This document shows positions 24,634-37,496 of a DNA stretch of 64,000 bases, piece after piece. The notes beneath the pieces were generated by a model. That model saw nothing but the letters and a program-made list of their open reading frames with translations. It was not told the origin of the DNA and made no database searches. The stretch comes from Asterias rubens. Its lineage: Eukaryota > Echinodermata > Asteroidea > Forcipulatida > Asteriidae. How positions within the stretch are numbered: position 1 is the first letter of the stretch; the number at the start of each line of letters is the position of its first letter. The stretch lies in contig NW_022985708.1 in assembly GCF_902459465.1 (NCBI RefSeq), forward strand, positions 124,001 through 188,000, in the 5' to 3' direction. Position numbers and translations under genes: made by a program.

Positions 24634-25529
24634 GAGAGAAACACTAAGCATCGAAAGAAATGCTTAGTTACTCCACTGCAGCACTACTCAACCGTGGACA
24701 ATTTGCAAACACTGCATGCATAATATATAGTTTTGTTAGAGGGCACAAAAGTACAATTTGTTCTGCCAACTACAATTGTCACAAATAATGTGAAAACATG
24801 GATATCCCAAGTTATTTTTTGAATGAAGATGGTTTGTCTAAATTTTACTTGGTTCATGTTTTTTTTTTTTTTTTTTTCCTTTTTAAATTAACAAACTTAA
24901 CAAACTACAAAATAGTAACTTGTTTTAACTTTTAGAAAATACAAGTGTAGTTGTTCAACAGTCGGGGAAGCGGGGAATCGTGATAAAAAGCACAGAATTC
25001 GGCGGTAAGCAGAGCCATCAAATTGGGCCCAGGTGAACCAACTAAAGCAGACTAATCTACCTGTTATAAAATCTGAATGTACTGACTTCAGCAATTTTGG
25101 TAGTTTTACCATGGAGCTATTACTAAGTTTGTTCTTAGTTAAAACAAAGAAACATTTCCAATTACCAAAGTTTAAGGAAATTCAAACAGGTCAGGCACAT
25201 AGATCTTTTAGAAGATTAAATCAACTAATCAATGATAACGTTCTTTAGCTACTCATTTTAAGTTCTCAAATGACTTGGAAGCCAGTACCGTGACCAGTTA
25301 GACCCCCCCCCCTGATTATTTGCACCACCATTACCTCCACACATCAAAGGTTCAGACATGATTTATTTCCCCTACTGCCCCTTAAAACAACATTTGGATC
25401 CCTGAGATTATGGTGAGAATTTTACACCAAAAATCATTGCTATAATTTATAAGTTAAGGACACTCATATCATCAATATAACTTGTTTTTTGTATCTTTTC
25501 CTAGAGAAAACTGAAATGCAAAAACTTTA

Positions 25530-26235
25530 ATAAAAGCAGTTTCTGGTGAAGTCTCTGATGTTGGTCGGAGTTCTTGCTAGCAAGCAGAGTGGGATCTATA
25601 TGCTATACCAGGTATAGTACCTGGTGAACTTATCCCTGTATTAAAATCATAACATTACTGACTTCAGCACTATTCAACTGTGGACGGTACTGTCCACAGT
25701 TGACTGGTACCAAACTCATATGTGCACGGTTGCAGCACTGTCTGCAAGCACAGACCACTAGTGAGCTTGGCACTACTCAACCGTGGACAGAACATGTACA
25801 TAAACTACAACCTTTTTTAGCTTTGTCCGAAAGCACAAAAATAAGATTTGTTCTACCAAATACCATTGTGGCAAACTTGAAAACATGGATATTGTGCAAG
25901 TGAAGAAAATTTGTTAAAATTTGGCTAATTGGAAATGTTTCTTTGTTTTAACTTACAATGAACAAAACAATAAAACTAATAGCAACTGTTTTAACTTTTA
26001 GAAATACGTTGCAGTTGTTCAACAGCATTAGGTAAAACAGTAAACTCAAGGTCAGAAAAACGGATCCTTTAAAAGATTATAAAGGGGTCATTTTAACATT
26101 TTAAGGTAAGTTACTAATGAAGTCTTTGATTTTGGTCCAATTTCTTGCTTACAGAGTGGGATCTGAGATTAAAGCAGAGTGCTAAATCTATTGTATGTTT
26201 ACTTGGCAAACTGGTCGCCAATACATTATTTTTGA
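25530..26235 (-). pseudogene. Two decayed copies of gene B's last (Myb/SANT-like) exon
   Basis: Segments near 25530-25650 and 26085-26230 align with the plus-strand reading of 26640-26745: a GATGAAGTCTTT-like start, CAGAGTGGGATCTGA, and, in the second, TTACTTGGCAAACTGG in place of the codons for LPGK. Frames are broken. Similar but weaker copies lie near 21540-21655, 22195-22265, 23190-23245 and 25015-25075. The last exon and its flank have been amplified and then decayed. Confidence 0.6.
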
Positions 26236-26607
26236 ACAAAAACAATCCAAAACAATTTCAAATTGCTACTCTTCAACACATCTGCGATAAAACACTAAGC
26301 TGCTCATGTTGTTATGATTTACAGCTGCTCTAAAGCAAGTACATGCAGCATGACAAGTGGGACCCCCCCCCCCCCACACACACACCCCATGAAATGAAAA
26401 AAAAAGGTTACAAAAGTTCCAACATGTTTTATTACCCCTACTGCCGATTAAACATTTTTTTAGTTGACTCAAGCAGGACCTAAGATTTTGATGAAGAATT
26501 AAAAGAATGTCCTTGCTAGAACTTATAAGAACACTCGACTCAGTTTAAAAAATTTCCCTTGGCAACAAGTCAGGTACCCCACATAAATACAAAGAACCGA
26601 CAATTAC

Positions 26608-29600
26608 CTAGATAAAATCTAAGGGATCCGTTTTACATAGGCAGTTCCTGATGAAGTCTTTTATGTTGGTCCACTTTCTTCCGTGCAGAGTGGGATCTGA
26701 GGCAATGGCAGACATAATCTCATTTTTACCTGGCAATTTGGAACTTATGAAACAATGTCTAAACTGCCTCACAACAGCTGATTTCTCCTCATGGCTCCAT
26801 GGAGTTCTTTTCATTTGCTTGTTCTTCTTAGGTGTATTCCCTGATGTTCCCTTCTCCTTTGTTTTCTTCAAGCTCTTACCTGAAAACGAAGAAGATTGAA
26901 GCCGTGAAAAACAGATAATTTATATCATTGTTGTTGTGATGTTGCAAACACAGTTACAAACTTTATGCTCATTACAAGTATTTTTGACACCGGCGAGTTG
27001 GCCAGCAGAAGTAGAAGTACAATAAAAACAGTTATGATGGAAGTAATGAACAAGTTTTTCTCAAGCAGAATTACATTAATACTAGACGTGATTTCAATAC
27101 ATGTGGAAAGGAGCACAATTGAAACCAAACATAGTTTTAACCACCAGACTAAATACAATAAATAATACATAGGCCATCAATGTAAAATTGGCACACAAAC
27201 GCACTTGAACTATATTGGAAACTGGCAACAAACTTTGTTCTTCGTTCCTGCCTGGTATTGATTGCGAAACTAGTTTTCGTATTTAATTTTCCACGGTACA
27301 GGATGAGCAAACACAATTTAGTAAATCACATGACACAAAACATGGTCTTATGCTTGTGAGTGACACAACATTCAGCATGAATAAGCTTGGTAAAATATTT
27401 CATTACTCACTCTTAGCGTTGGCTGTGTTGCGCCGAGGTTTATCCTGTAGAGGGATCCCTAGAAGAAAAAAAAATAAACTAACCATAAATAAGGTCCACT
27501 ACTCAACAACACATTGTTAGGATAAATATTCTAAGAATAAAATTGCATGTGTTAAAGACATTTTGTTCTTTGTTAATTTGTCTTTAATCTCCAACAAGTC
27601 TAAAATAAAATCACAATGCAAACAATTATTTTAATTCTCAATCATATTTTAACAATGTCACCTACAACCACCAAAGACGGGGTCTTGAAAGCGAACAATC
27701 GACTCAAAGGGTATCGAACTGTGTTGACCTTTATTTATAAACAAATTGGCAATTTATATCAAAGTCTTATGGTAGTAATGGTGACTGTGATCACAATGAT
27801 GACAATAATGATTATGATGATGATATGAGTGATGATGCAAATAATGTTGATTTTGGCACCAAACAAAATTATTTTAGATTACTTATTGCAAAACCTGGTC
27901 TTATGCTGATGAGTGCATACAACATTAAAGGAACACGTTGCCTTAGATCGGACGAGTTGGTCTATAAAAAGAGTTTGTAACCATTTTTTATAAAATGCAA
28001 ATGGTTGGAAAGATGTTTTAAAAGTAGAATACAATGATCCACACCAGTTTGCCTCGAAATTGCGTGGTTTTCCTTTTACTGTGCGAACTAACACGGTCGG
28101 CCGTTTATGGGAGTCAAAAATTTGACTCCCATAAATACCCGACCGTGTTAGTCGACGAGGTAAAAGGAAAACCGTGCAATTTCGAGGCATGTTTGTGTGG
28201 ATCATTGTATTCTACTTTTACAACATGTTTCTACCCATATGCATTTTATAAAAAAAACGGTTACAAACGCTTTTCAAAGACCAACTCGACCGATCCAAGG
28301 CAACGTGTTCCTTTAAGCATGAATAAGCATGGTAAAATAATTGTCATTACTCACTCTTAGCTTTGGCTCCTTTGGGCTCATTCAGCTGTGTCGGAAGGCT
28401 TTCACTTTCATCTGCGTCGTCGAGAGGTGTATCCAGAGGGATCTCTGAAGAAGAAAACAAACAAAACATGTGTACATACATTAATATTCAGATAAAAATG
28501 TTTTACTTTTCCATGAGAGGTGGATTTATATAAAAGATGGTTTGAAGTGAAAACAAAAAACAGAAGGTACTAAAACTGTAATTATGAAAAGCTTTGTTCA
28601 TCAACCAGGGCTATTTTTCTAATTTCAAGATTTCTACCACAAATGGATAAGATCAACAAGTGTTCAACTAGTTTTCACTATAAATACCACGTTTTTGTTA
28701 TTCAATGGACATACAATACATGTTAAGTGATGCTCATCACCACTTTGGTGTTTTAAAAATTGAAGTGTATGTTAATTATGACACTCAGAAAGAACCTGAC
28801 CTTTCCAAATTTTAAAATAGTTTGTTTTCAAACTCACATTAAAGGTGATATCCGCATATCAACAACAAAACTATTTATGCACTAAACTCTTTCACACATT
28901 ACAGTCTCAACAGCTGTTGAAATATAACACAAAAACCAAACCAGTGACCAAAAACAACAACATTTAAATACTAACCTTCGTCCTCCTCTATCTGGATGTC
29001 ACACAGACTACTTCCAGCTAAGCTACTTAGATCTCCCTTCTCCATTTGTAGAAGCACTTTTGATACCTTTGCAAGCTGCAAAGTTTGCTCTGGGAGACGA
29101 TAGAATTCACGATGTACACGTATGTCATGCCCCATAAATCTTGCCAGTATGTCTTGTTCATTTTCTTTCAAGTTCATTACTTGGGCCACAGTGCCAATGT
29201 GTTTACGCAGGGCAGTTGATCTGAGGTATTCGGGCTTGCTAGCTCCACAAATAGACGCAAATTTGCGAAGAACATCACATCCTCTCATGTGCCCTTCTGT
29301 TGTTAGGAGTGGAAACACGAACTGGTTTACATCCAAAACGCCAGCCAGACTCCTGTTGTCTTTCAGGAGGTCCAGACTTGCTTTCATATCTTCTGTGAGA
29401 AGCACAGGCACAGTCCTTGCTCTCTTGCCAATGATTTCCATTCGCCATACAACTTTGCACAACTCCTTCTCCCACTTTGACAAGCCTTCCATCATTATCC
29501 CCTCTTCTCCTTTTCTGCACTTAGCTAAGTCCGACATTTTCATTTTAGACACTTCGCCTGCTCTTTTCCTGTTGAATACCAAAATTGAGGTTAGTGTAAG

Positions 29601-32600
29601 TTCAGCGAGCTCTCTGTATTTATCTGAGACATTTACGTTGCGTGAACGGCTGCCGTTGATGAGAGTAGTTCTCACCTGCTCTACATGGGTCTTCAGGTAC
29701 GATGTAAGTTTCACTATGTCACTTGTGACAGGTAGGTACTTCGGATTGTTTCGCTTCTTCTCATTCAATGTCCGCAGTGCATGGGATGACACAAGGTGTT
29801 CCCAGTTCAATTCGCAGAGCTTGATAAATGCCATAGCTCTTTTCTCAAGAGCTTCGTCTTCATGGCAGATGGCTTCACCCAAGAGAATTCCTGCTGCTTT
29901 TTTCATAGAATGGCCAATCTTCAGAGCAAGGCTTGGGGTTCGGAACAAGTGACTGCTTTCATCAAACCCTGCTGTACATCTTGTTGCAGTAATCACATCC
30001 TTAAATTTCCGAGGATGAATTAAATCTGTCAGAGATGCATTTTTGTCACGTGTTTGTTTCCTGTAAGTGACTACCATTCGACCAACTTCACGCAGTTTAG
30101 CTCTTAAATGCGAGTACTGCTCTTTGTCATGACCTAGTTTAAATGTCAATTTTTCTGCCAACTTCTTCATAAGGCTGTCACTCTTTATAAATACAGACAC
30201 CCCTTCTTCGTCTTCTCTAAGGCCTGCATAAAGGTGACGGACCGTATCACTCATATCAGATGTGGGCAGCATACTCCTGCCTAACCTCACGAAATCTTTC
30301 CTGCCCTTCTTTTTGGGAGGCTCATTCTCCTGGTCAATGTTGCATCTCTTTGGATCTTCCCGTAGTTTACACTCATGCTTCCATAAGTCTCCTTTTGCAA
30401 AGTAGCCTTTGCAGTCACTGCATGGCAGGTATTGTCTGTAGTCCGCGTCATAATTTGGTCTGTACACCGGGATGATGGTACCCTTCTTTTGCAGAAGAAC
30501 TGCTGCATTATGGTAGTAATTGCCCAGATTTCTCATTTTAGTCAGCCTTTTGTCCTTTAGCTTGGAATCTGTCGTGACTGACCACTGCACAACTTGTGGC
30601 TCCTTTTTGTGAGCTTTGGTCTCCTTCAGATGCCGAGGCAACTTCATTTGGTATGTTTGACAAAACGGACAGTACGCACCTTTGTCCCACTTTCTTTTGC
30701 CTTGAGCATTATCAGTACGCATTACTCGTATTGATGGACTGTCTTCCTCTTCAGTCTTTTCAGAGCATGCAGAAGCCAACATTGAATCGTCATTACTTCC
30801 ACTGGTGGATGTTACTACATGATCTGTATCATCAACTGGAAGCTGTGGAGGCAGACGTATTGGTCCAAACTCCACTGAAGAAGCATAACTTGTCTCTGAC
30901 ACATGGCTTAATGCATCATCATCATCACTTGAATCACTTTCTGCATTTGACAACTCAACTTTATAATCTGGATCATAATCATCAGCGGCAGAACCCACAC
31001 TTTCGATATCACTTAGGAGATCATCATCCTCAATGGCACATGGCCCCAAACTACCCTCCTGTGCAGACTGTTTAAAATTGGCCTCAACTGATGAAGGAGC
31101 ATACCTTGTCTCTGACACCTGAATTAATGCAGCATCACTTGAATCACTTTCTGCATTTGACAACTCAACTTTCTGATTTGGATCATAATCATCAGCGGCA
31201 GAACCCACACTTTTAACATCACTTAGGAGATCATCATCCTCAATGGCACTTGGCCCCAAACTACCCTCCTGTGCAGACTGTTTAAAATTGGCCTCAACTG
31301 ATGAAGGAGCATACCTTGTCTCTGACACCTGACTTAATGCAGCATCACTTGAATCACTTTCTGCATTTGACAACTCAACTTTCTGATTTGGATCATAATC
31401 ATCAGCGGCAGAACCCACACTTTTAACATCACTTAGGATATCATCATCCTCAATGGCACTTGGCCCCAAACTACCCTCCTGTGCAGACTGTTTAAAATTG
31501 GCCTCAACTGATGAAGGAGCATACCTTGTCTCTGACACCTGACTTAATGCAGCATCACTTGAATCACTTTCTGCATTTGACAACTCAACTTTCTGATTTG
31601 GATCATAATCATCAGCGGCAGAACCCACACTTTTAACATCACTTAGGAGATCCTCGACCTCAATGGCACTTGGCCCCAAACTACCCTCCTGTGCAGACTG
31701 TTTACTGTTGGAGGCCTCTTCATTTGGACTTCGTTTTTTCCTCCTCCAGGATAGACCTTTCTCTTGATAATCATATCTCAACTCTTCTCCCTGGGCAATA
31801 TCCCTCAAGGCAAACAAGCAAATATACACTTTCGAACCAAAAGTTACCATTTTCATTTTGCCATTGCATGCCCTTCGGTTTTGAGGCGCATCATTGACTA
31901 GGCGAGCCAATGACACAGTTGACTTCACAGCAGTTGCATCAATACTGGATGAGAAAAGACAAGGAGTGAGAGAGAGGGGGGAGAGAAGAAAAGACACAAT
32001 AAATAACTATTAATAATAGCAATAATAATAATAATATTAATAATATATTTTTGGTTTGCGGTAACACCATGTGTGTTACTACTTATCAGGTAGAGTTTGT
32101 TCTTAGAGAACTGTCTTTCTTTATTCTACTGCTGACGGAGACTAGAGCAATGACTAGAGCAAGCTAGTCGAAATGTTTATACTAATTCAAGAACTGACTG
32201 CCAGTAGTGCAGCTAATTAAGATCATATAAGCTAAAGTAGTAGTTAAAAAGCAGGACAGTTCTTTTCAGAACTTAGAAGTCTCCCGAACATTTGATAAAT
32301 CTACACCGCGGTAGTAGAATAAAGACAGACAGTTCTCTAAGAACAAACTCTACCTGGCAAGTAGATACACACATGATGTTAACTCACCATGCAATGCCTT
32401 AATTCATATAATAATAATCTGGCACTTTAACATTCAGAGGGATCTTTTTAAAGGAACACGTTGCCTTGGATCGGTCGAGTTGGTCTTTGAAATGCGTTTG
32501 TAACCATTTGTTATAAAATGCATGGGTAGAAAGATGTTGTAAAAGTAGAATACAATGATCCACACAAACATGCCTCGAAATTGTACGGTTTTCCTTTTAC

Positions 32601-35254
32601 CTCGTTGACTAACACGTCAGCCGTCAACATTTTTTACTCCCATAAATGGCCGACTGTGTTAGTTCGCACATAAAAAGGAAAACCATGCAATTTCGAGGCA
32701 AATCTGTGTGGATCATTGTATTCTACGTTTAAAATATCTTTCTAACCATATGCATTTTATGAAAAAAGGTTACAAACGCTTTTTATATACCAACTCGTCC
32801 GATCCAAGGCAACGTGTTCCTTTAAAGAACATATAGGTGTCTGGATGTTGTAGTCCTAGATAAGGTGCAAGAGACATGTCATCTCATTGACATAGTAGCT
32901 GTGCCAGGTAATATAAGAGTTTCAGGCGGTATAACAGACCAACAAGTACTAAGACCCAGGCCTGTATGCTTCGTTTTTGGAAGGGCAAGGGCACCAAGGC
33001 ATTTTCTCTTTGGCAAAGGGCACCCTATGAGGAAATTGTGAATTTCTACTGGAGCATTTCCAGGGCACCAAGGCAATGGCAAGGGGCAACTGAGGCAATC
33101 GCCTCTGTTGCCTCCGTGAAGTATCAGGCCTGAAAACCTGGCCAGGGGACTTCGTAAAAGTTGGCAGGTAAGTGTGATTGTAGTCCCTGTGGTTGTTGGA
33201 GCATTTAGCCTCAATCCAAAAGCACTTGAGAAATATTTAAGTGAAATGGGTACAACTGTGAAATATGCTACAGAAGGCAGTGCTTTTGGGAACAGCAAGA
33301 ATCTTAAGATGACCCTTGAGATCTAAGGCTACAGGACGTAGCCCGACTCAAGAAGTAACAGGCACTGAAGAAAATATTATCTTCCGTTGAAAAAGAGATA
33401 CCTCTTTGTGAAAATATGTGCTTAATTTTATTTATGGCTGGTGCATTATACCAATGCTGACAGACAAACACATCTAAAATACAATTATTGTTGTGTTATT
33501 TCTTTTTCTAATGGAACTGAAACTAAATTATACTTTTGAAAGTTTGTATATCCTTATCTGTGACATTCCTTTCAGGCATTTTAGTTAACAAAATACTAAC
33601 CACATTTTTTTTCCATTGCAGGAAAAAAAGTACTGATAACTATGTCTGCAATCATATTCCCTCGTCTCTGCCTCCTGTGCTGTTATTAATTCTCCTTTGT
33701 ACTCCAGCAGAAAGTCTCCTTTCTCGAATGGTTTGGTAGTAAATACTCCCCATCCTGTGAACAGATACAATATCAAGCAATTTACTGCCAGTGCCATATC
33801 CAATCAAAAATAAAATGTTAAAGGAATAAAATAGCCAAATCTCAAAGAGGACTAACATGTAAGTGATCACACAACAGGGAATTAAAATTGCAGCAGTGGC
33901 ACAGGTGGCTAGATATATATAAATAGGTTTAGTATCAAACCTCAGATTGTATGATAGGATACTAGGACAATTTAAATAACTGAGGTTAGTTCACTGCCAT
34001 GGTCTCATTTCAATTGTTTTGGAGTACTAAAAATTAAATATATTAACTTAAGTCTATTAACCTGATACTTTCCTGTGGCTTGGATAATAGTAACGTTTTC
34101 CTGTGGCAGTTCAAATACAACATGGGGAGAGAAAGTAAGGAACACACCATAATGGGATGCAACGCTTTTCCAAAAACATACAGTTGTGATAAACTGCAAG
34201 GAAAACGGACTGTGTACATGTTTTGATAAATCTTGGGTTAACAAAGAAAGTTACTTAAAACTTATTAAAATTAATGACAATTGGGTGGCACTAACCTCCC
34301 CGACACCCATAGAGAACGGGATTATATAGAGAGCACATTTGAGAGCACCAGCAAGTCAATCCACATAGCAGGTTTAAGTCCAATGCATAGCAGTGCAAGG
34401 TTTGTAACATGGACACTACAATACTCAGTACTCACCGATTTCTGTGTTTATGAACTGCCCTTGAAATCCTTCTTGGTCAAGTTGATTCCCCGAATTGAAT
34501 GTCCTTTTTTCCCTTGCATCCTTGCGACTAGATCTGGTTGTTGGTCTCTGAAAACAGTACATTATACACTGATTTGAAAATCAACAAACTATGACAAGTC
34601 AATAGGAACCAAAGTTCTAGCGGCATAGCTATAGGGAGGAGGGCACAAGCCCCGACAAAATAGAAAACATTATCCCTAGGGCCATAACTGAAAAGTAAAA
34701 GCCCCCCTCTCCCACTGTGAAAACAATCCTGGCTAACCCACAACAATTACCTTTCTTCATTAACGACAAACCTTGTCTTGATATTAAACAGAAAGAAATG
34801 TACATGACATACATCAGTTTCAGTTTATTATAAATTAGCAAAAAGCAACACCATATCACCTAGACAGGATTAATTGAATTATATCATGATGGGTATACAA
34901 TATATTTTTTTTCTCTCTAGAAATAAGGTGAAATCTATACAGTAATTACAATACTTGTTGCAGGCAGAGGGAGTGCATTTGCTCATAAATTCAAGAAGTC
35001 AGCTTCAGGGGCACTATATTACCTTAAAAATGTTTACAATAACAATGATTAAAGCCATTTGCTACTATCTTATTACACAAAGTGGTACCAGGTCAAGTCC
35101 TGATTAATGTGTGCGTGTTTAAAACCTGATGAGGTCACCTAGCATCTTTGAATAAAGTCTGCAGCATGTACATACGGGTAGAAATAATGAATTCCAGATA
35201 AATATCAGAACAGATTCCTGTCGAAAATAGTGTTATACTTACACGGGTCTGCAT
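26608..35254 (-). CDS. Gene B: SET / zinc-finger / tyrosine-recombinase-like / Myb-SANT-like protein
   Basis: Seven exons: 35243-35254, 34436-34547, 33601-33754, 28976-31944, 28355-28444, 27411-27458 and 26608-26879. All borders are GT...AG, all phases agree, and the CDS is 3,657 bp (1,218 codons plus stop). Residues about 30-160 are a SET domain: GWGVFTTKPFEKGDF, EYKGELIT, MWCIDAT, ARLVNDA (usual NH is ND), GEELRYDY; closest by eye to KMT5A-type histone lysine methyltransferases. Four acidic 70-residue repeats follow (about 175-455), then CPFC and CSDC zinc-finger-like motifs (about 525-610). The YR core (about 870-1045) has KRAGEV, GKRARTVP, TALRKH, FMGHD and HREFYR. The last exon has a Myb/SANT-like domain with RTPW, LPGKNEI and NIKDFIRN. 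Likely nuclear; enzyme activity is inferred from families only. Introns hold two MITEs. Confidence 0.88.
27929..28312. mobile_element. TTAA-flanked hairpin MITE, family 2, copy 1
   Basis: 384 bp in an intron of gene B. Ends AGGAACACGTTGCCTT and reverse complement, TTAA on both sides (27925-27928, 28313-28316). Nearly perfect arms run toward the centre, a palindrome around GGGAGTCAAA. Same family as 32452-32821. The piggyBac-like assignment rests on TTAA and AGG...CCT ends. Confidence 0.85.
30880..31710 (-). repeat. In-frame 210-bp tandem repeat in gene B
   Basis: Four copies of a 210-bp unit (70 codons); TCATCATCCTCAATGGCAC-type starts lie at 31021, 31231, 31441 and (diverged) 31651. The encoded units are acidic, with GSAADDYDPN and SNAESDSSDA. 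The second to fourth units from the left are almost identical at DNA level, indicating recent expansion or homogenisation. Confidence 0.95.
32061..32385. repeat. Inverted-repeat element in gene B intron
   Basis: Arms GGTAGAGTTTGTTCTTAGAG and its reverse complement (near 32090 and 32350) extend outward through a CATGTGTGT block on both sides. About 325 bp, no ORF, target duplication not clear. Confidence 0.65.
32452..32821. mobile_element. TTAA-flanked hairpin MITE, family 2, copy 2
   Basis: 370 bp in a gene B intron. Same ends as 27929-28312 and TTAA on both sides (32448-32451, 32822-32825). Inner arms contain the same GATCCACACAAACATGCCTC block. Confidence 0.85.
32957..33132. repeat. Short inverted-repeat element
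   Basis: CAGGCCTGTATGCTTC at the left and GAAGTATCAGGCCTG at the right form imperfect inverted ends of about 175 bp with repeated GGGCACCAAGGCA blocks between them. The minus-strand ORF across it has no coding support. DNA from 33133 to 33600 has no recognised feature. Confidence 0.45.
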
Positions 35255-35385
35255 GGTGGTAACATTGACTTGAGGTCATTTGTCTAGATGAACGTTCTAG
35301 AAGGGGAAGGGGAAGGGGGGGGGGAAGAGAGAGAGAGATGCAGTCAGAATTAAATAATTATTTAGCGCTTAACTAAAGAGAAAAA

Positions 35386-35550
35386 CTTGAGTTCTAATTG
35401 TTGACAGTTTCAGAACAAGGGTTTGTAAGTCTTTTAGGCATAATGATGGATGTGAACCAGTACCAAAACTGGAGGAGGCAGTAAGGTAGTATAGACAATT
35501 ACAGCAAGTTTTCTGCATGGAGGAGTATTTTGATACCAAGTTTTACAATA
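35386..35550. repeat. Direct repeat block 1, right copy
   Basis: Matches 23490-23657. Lies between gene B's first exon and retrotransposon 1. Confidence 0.8.
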
Positions 35551-35892
35551 GTTTAGTGAACGGACAACAAATATTGGTGAATGAAATGACTCTTGGAAAA
35601 TTTGTATACGAAGGAATGCGCCAAAATAAAGACGCAAAAAGAGCGGTTGAAGCGAGATGTAATTTTTTAAGATGAATTTGAGAACTATGCACCAAATGCA
35701 AGAAACTCAACTCTTTGGGATAATTTGTTGTCTTCGTCATAGAAATTAAATTAAATTTTACGGACGATAACATATGATTATTTTTAACAACAGGAACTGT
35801 TCTTTAAACCCGCTTACTTTGTTTACCTCTTGCTTTTTTGTGTACGCACGACTTGCTTGCGCAAATTTAAAAAGGGTCATAATCAATGATTG

Positions 35893-37402
35893 TGTAACCC
35901 GGAAAATGGGTACACTTAGAAAATAAATGAATAAAACTAATTAAGCTAGAGGGATTGCAGTGACGACCGAAGATCTAAATGACGAGTCGCAGATTTTCCT
36001 TAAATAACTGGGGCAAGTACACTAAATTTTGCACTGAAACAACACTATGAACTTTTAATTAAACTTTGACCACTGATGTTCGAACAATCCAGAAGAATTT
36101 ACTTTAAGCCAGAGCAAATGTTAACTCCAGATTAAACTTAAAAATACAAAATATAAAAAAAAAGTAAAAAACCCAACACAGCACTAATAGCGAATTACTC
36201 TCTAAGCACAATCAGAACAAATAATGAATAGCCTGTAAATACAAAGAACAAAATGTAAAAGAAATGATTAAAGATCAGGTTACAAATAAACATTAACAAA
36301 ATATGCATTTCCAATTATACTATGCACCGTACACTCTTCCTGTACAAAACTATACTGAGAAAACTTAAGAGAAAATCATCTCTCCAAGACACCTCAAAAA
36401 TCTAAATAACAAAGGAACTGTTTACTGTGGCAGGGGATTAAGTAATAAAACCAGCCATAAACTTGAAGAAGCTACACAACCCTATGGAACTCATTAGGTA
36501 TGCAAATCCCCAAAATAAACATCTTGAGAAGAATGAGAAATGCACAGGCAACATGGTCCAAAAGAAAAATCAGGTTTCTACATAAAAAACACAGCATCAA
36601 ACCTCTGTTTAAAGTTAGTATAAAACAGTCCTAAGAAAAGTCAGTCAAGTAAATCCAGACTAATATCATACAGAAATTCCTCTTCATTATCAACTTATCC
36701 CAAAACCATTGACACAGTAAATAAAATCCAGTCACAAGTGTTAACACTTGATGCAAAAGTTTGGTCAAGGTACTGATGTAAGTGCCTCCAAACTAAACAA
36801 GGAAAATGACATAAAAACACTGGTCTTTAGCAAAGTGACTTTAGGAATAATAATTAGTTTCAAAAAGTTTCATAACCTTCAACAGTAACCTTTATGCAAT
36901 TTGAACAAGGCTTCACTTAGTTGAAATAAACTTTATTTGGAAACCTACCAAAGGCAAAAAAATAGTTTCCATACTCTAAAAGGTTTATCTCAACAAAAAC
37001 AAAAATAATGCACAAAAGATAAATATGTACATAGAATAGACATTGCATAAAATAAGTAAAGAAATGAAAACTCACCAGAATTATTGAGCAAACAGGGAAA
37101 TACAGCAACTTGATGTCCAAACTTTTAAGAATTTTGGAGGACACAAGAGGAAACTTGAAATTGGATCTGTCCTCAACGCTGTATCGCTGCTCACTGACCC
37201 ACACTAGCACATGTGGCCAGTGGAACACAAAGCAATAGACTGGTGCGCCTCGCATCATTAATTAAGTAAAGAGTAAACTAAGTCAAGGAACTATGCAGGG
37301 GTGCCACTCCTATAAAATCAGTAACTTTAGGGGAACCACTTTGGCAAAAATCCCATTGCAATAAGGATCAATAAAAACAAAGTTAAATTTCACTCCTCTA
37401 CA
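35893..37402 (-). repeat. 3' LTR of retrotransposon 1
   Basis: 1,510 bp, TG...CA ends. A 113-codon ORF inside it (36917-37258) is identical in the other LTR and is not evidence of a gene. A weak purine-rich stretch AAAGAATGGG precedes it on the coding strand. Confidence 0.93.
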
Positions 37403-37496
37403 CACGCCCATTCTTTAAAACCTTGTTGTCCTCAACAATTAAAGAAACCAATCTAAAGGGAAATACATCTGGGAAGTACGTCGTCTTTCGGTTTCA

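Noticed and set aside
29122..30475. Plus-strand ORFs of up to 276 codons
   Set aside because: Antisense shadows of the large exon of gene B.
32879..33298. 139-codon minus-strand ORF
   Set aside because: Overlaps a short inverted-repeat element in an intron; no domain and no splice support.
36917..37258. 113-codon ORF, identical at 44007-44348
   Set aside because: Identity is explained by the two LTRs of a young retrotransposon; no retroviral-type accessory motif is seen.
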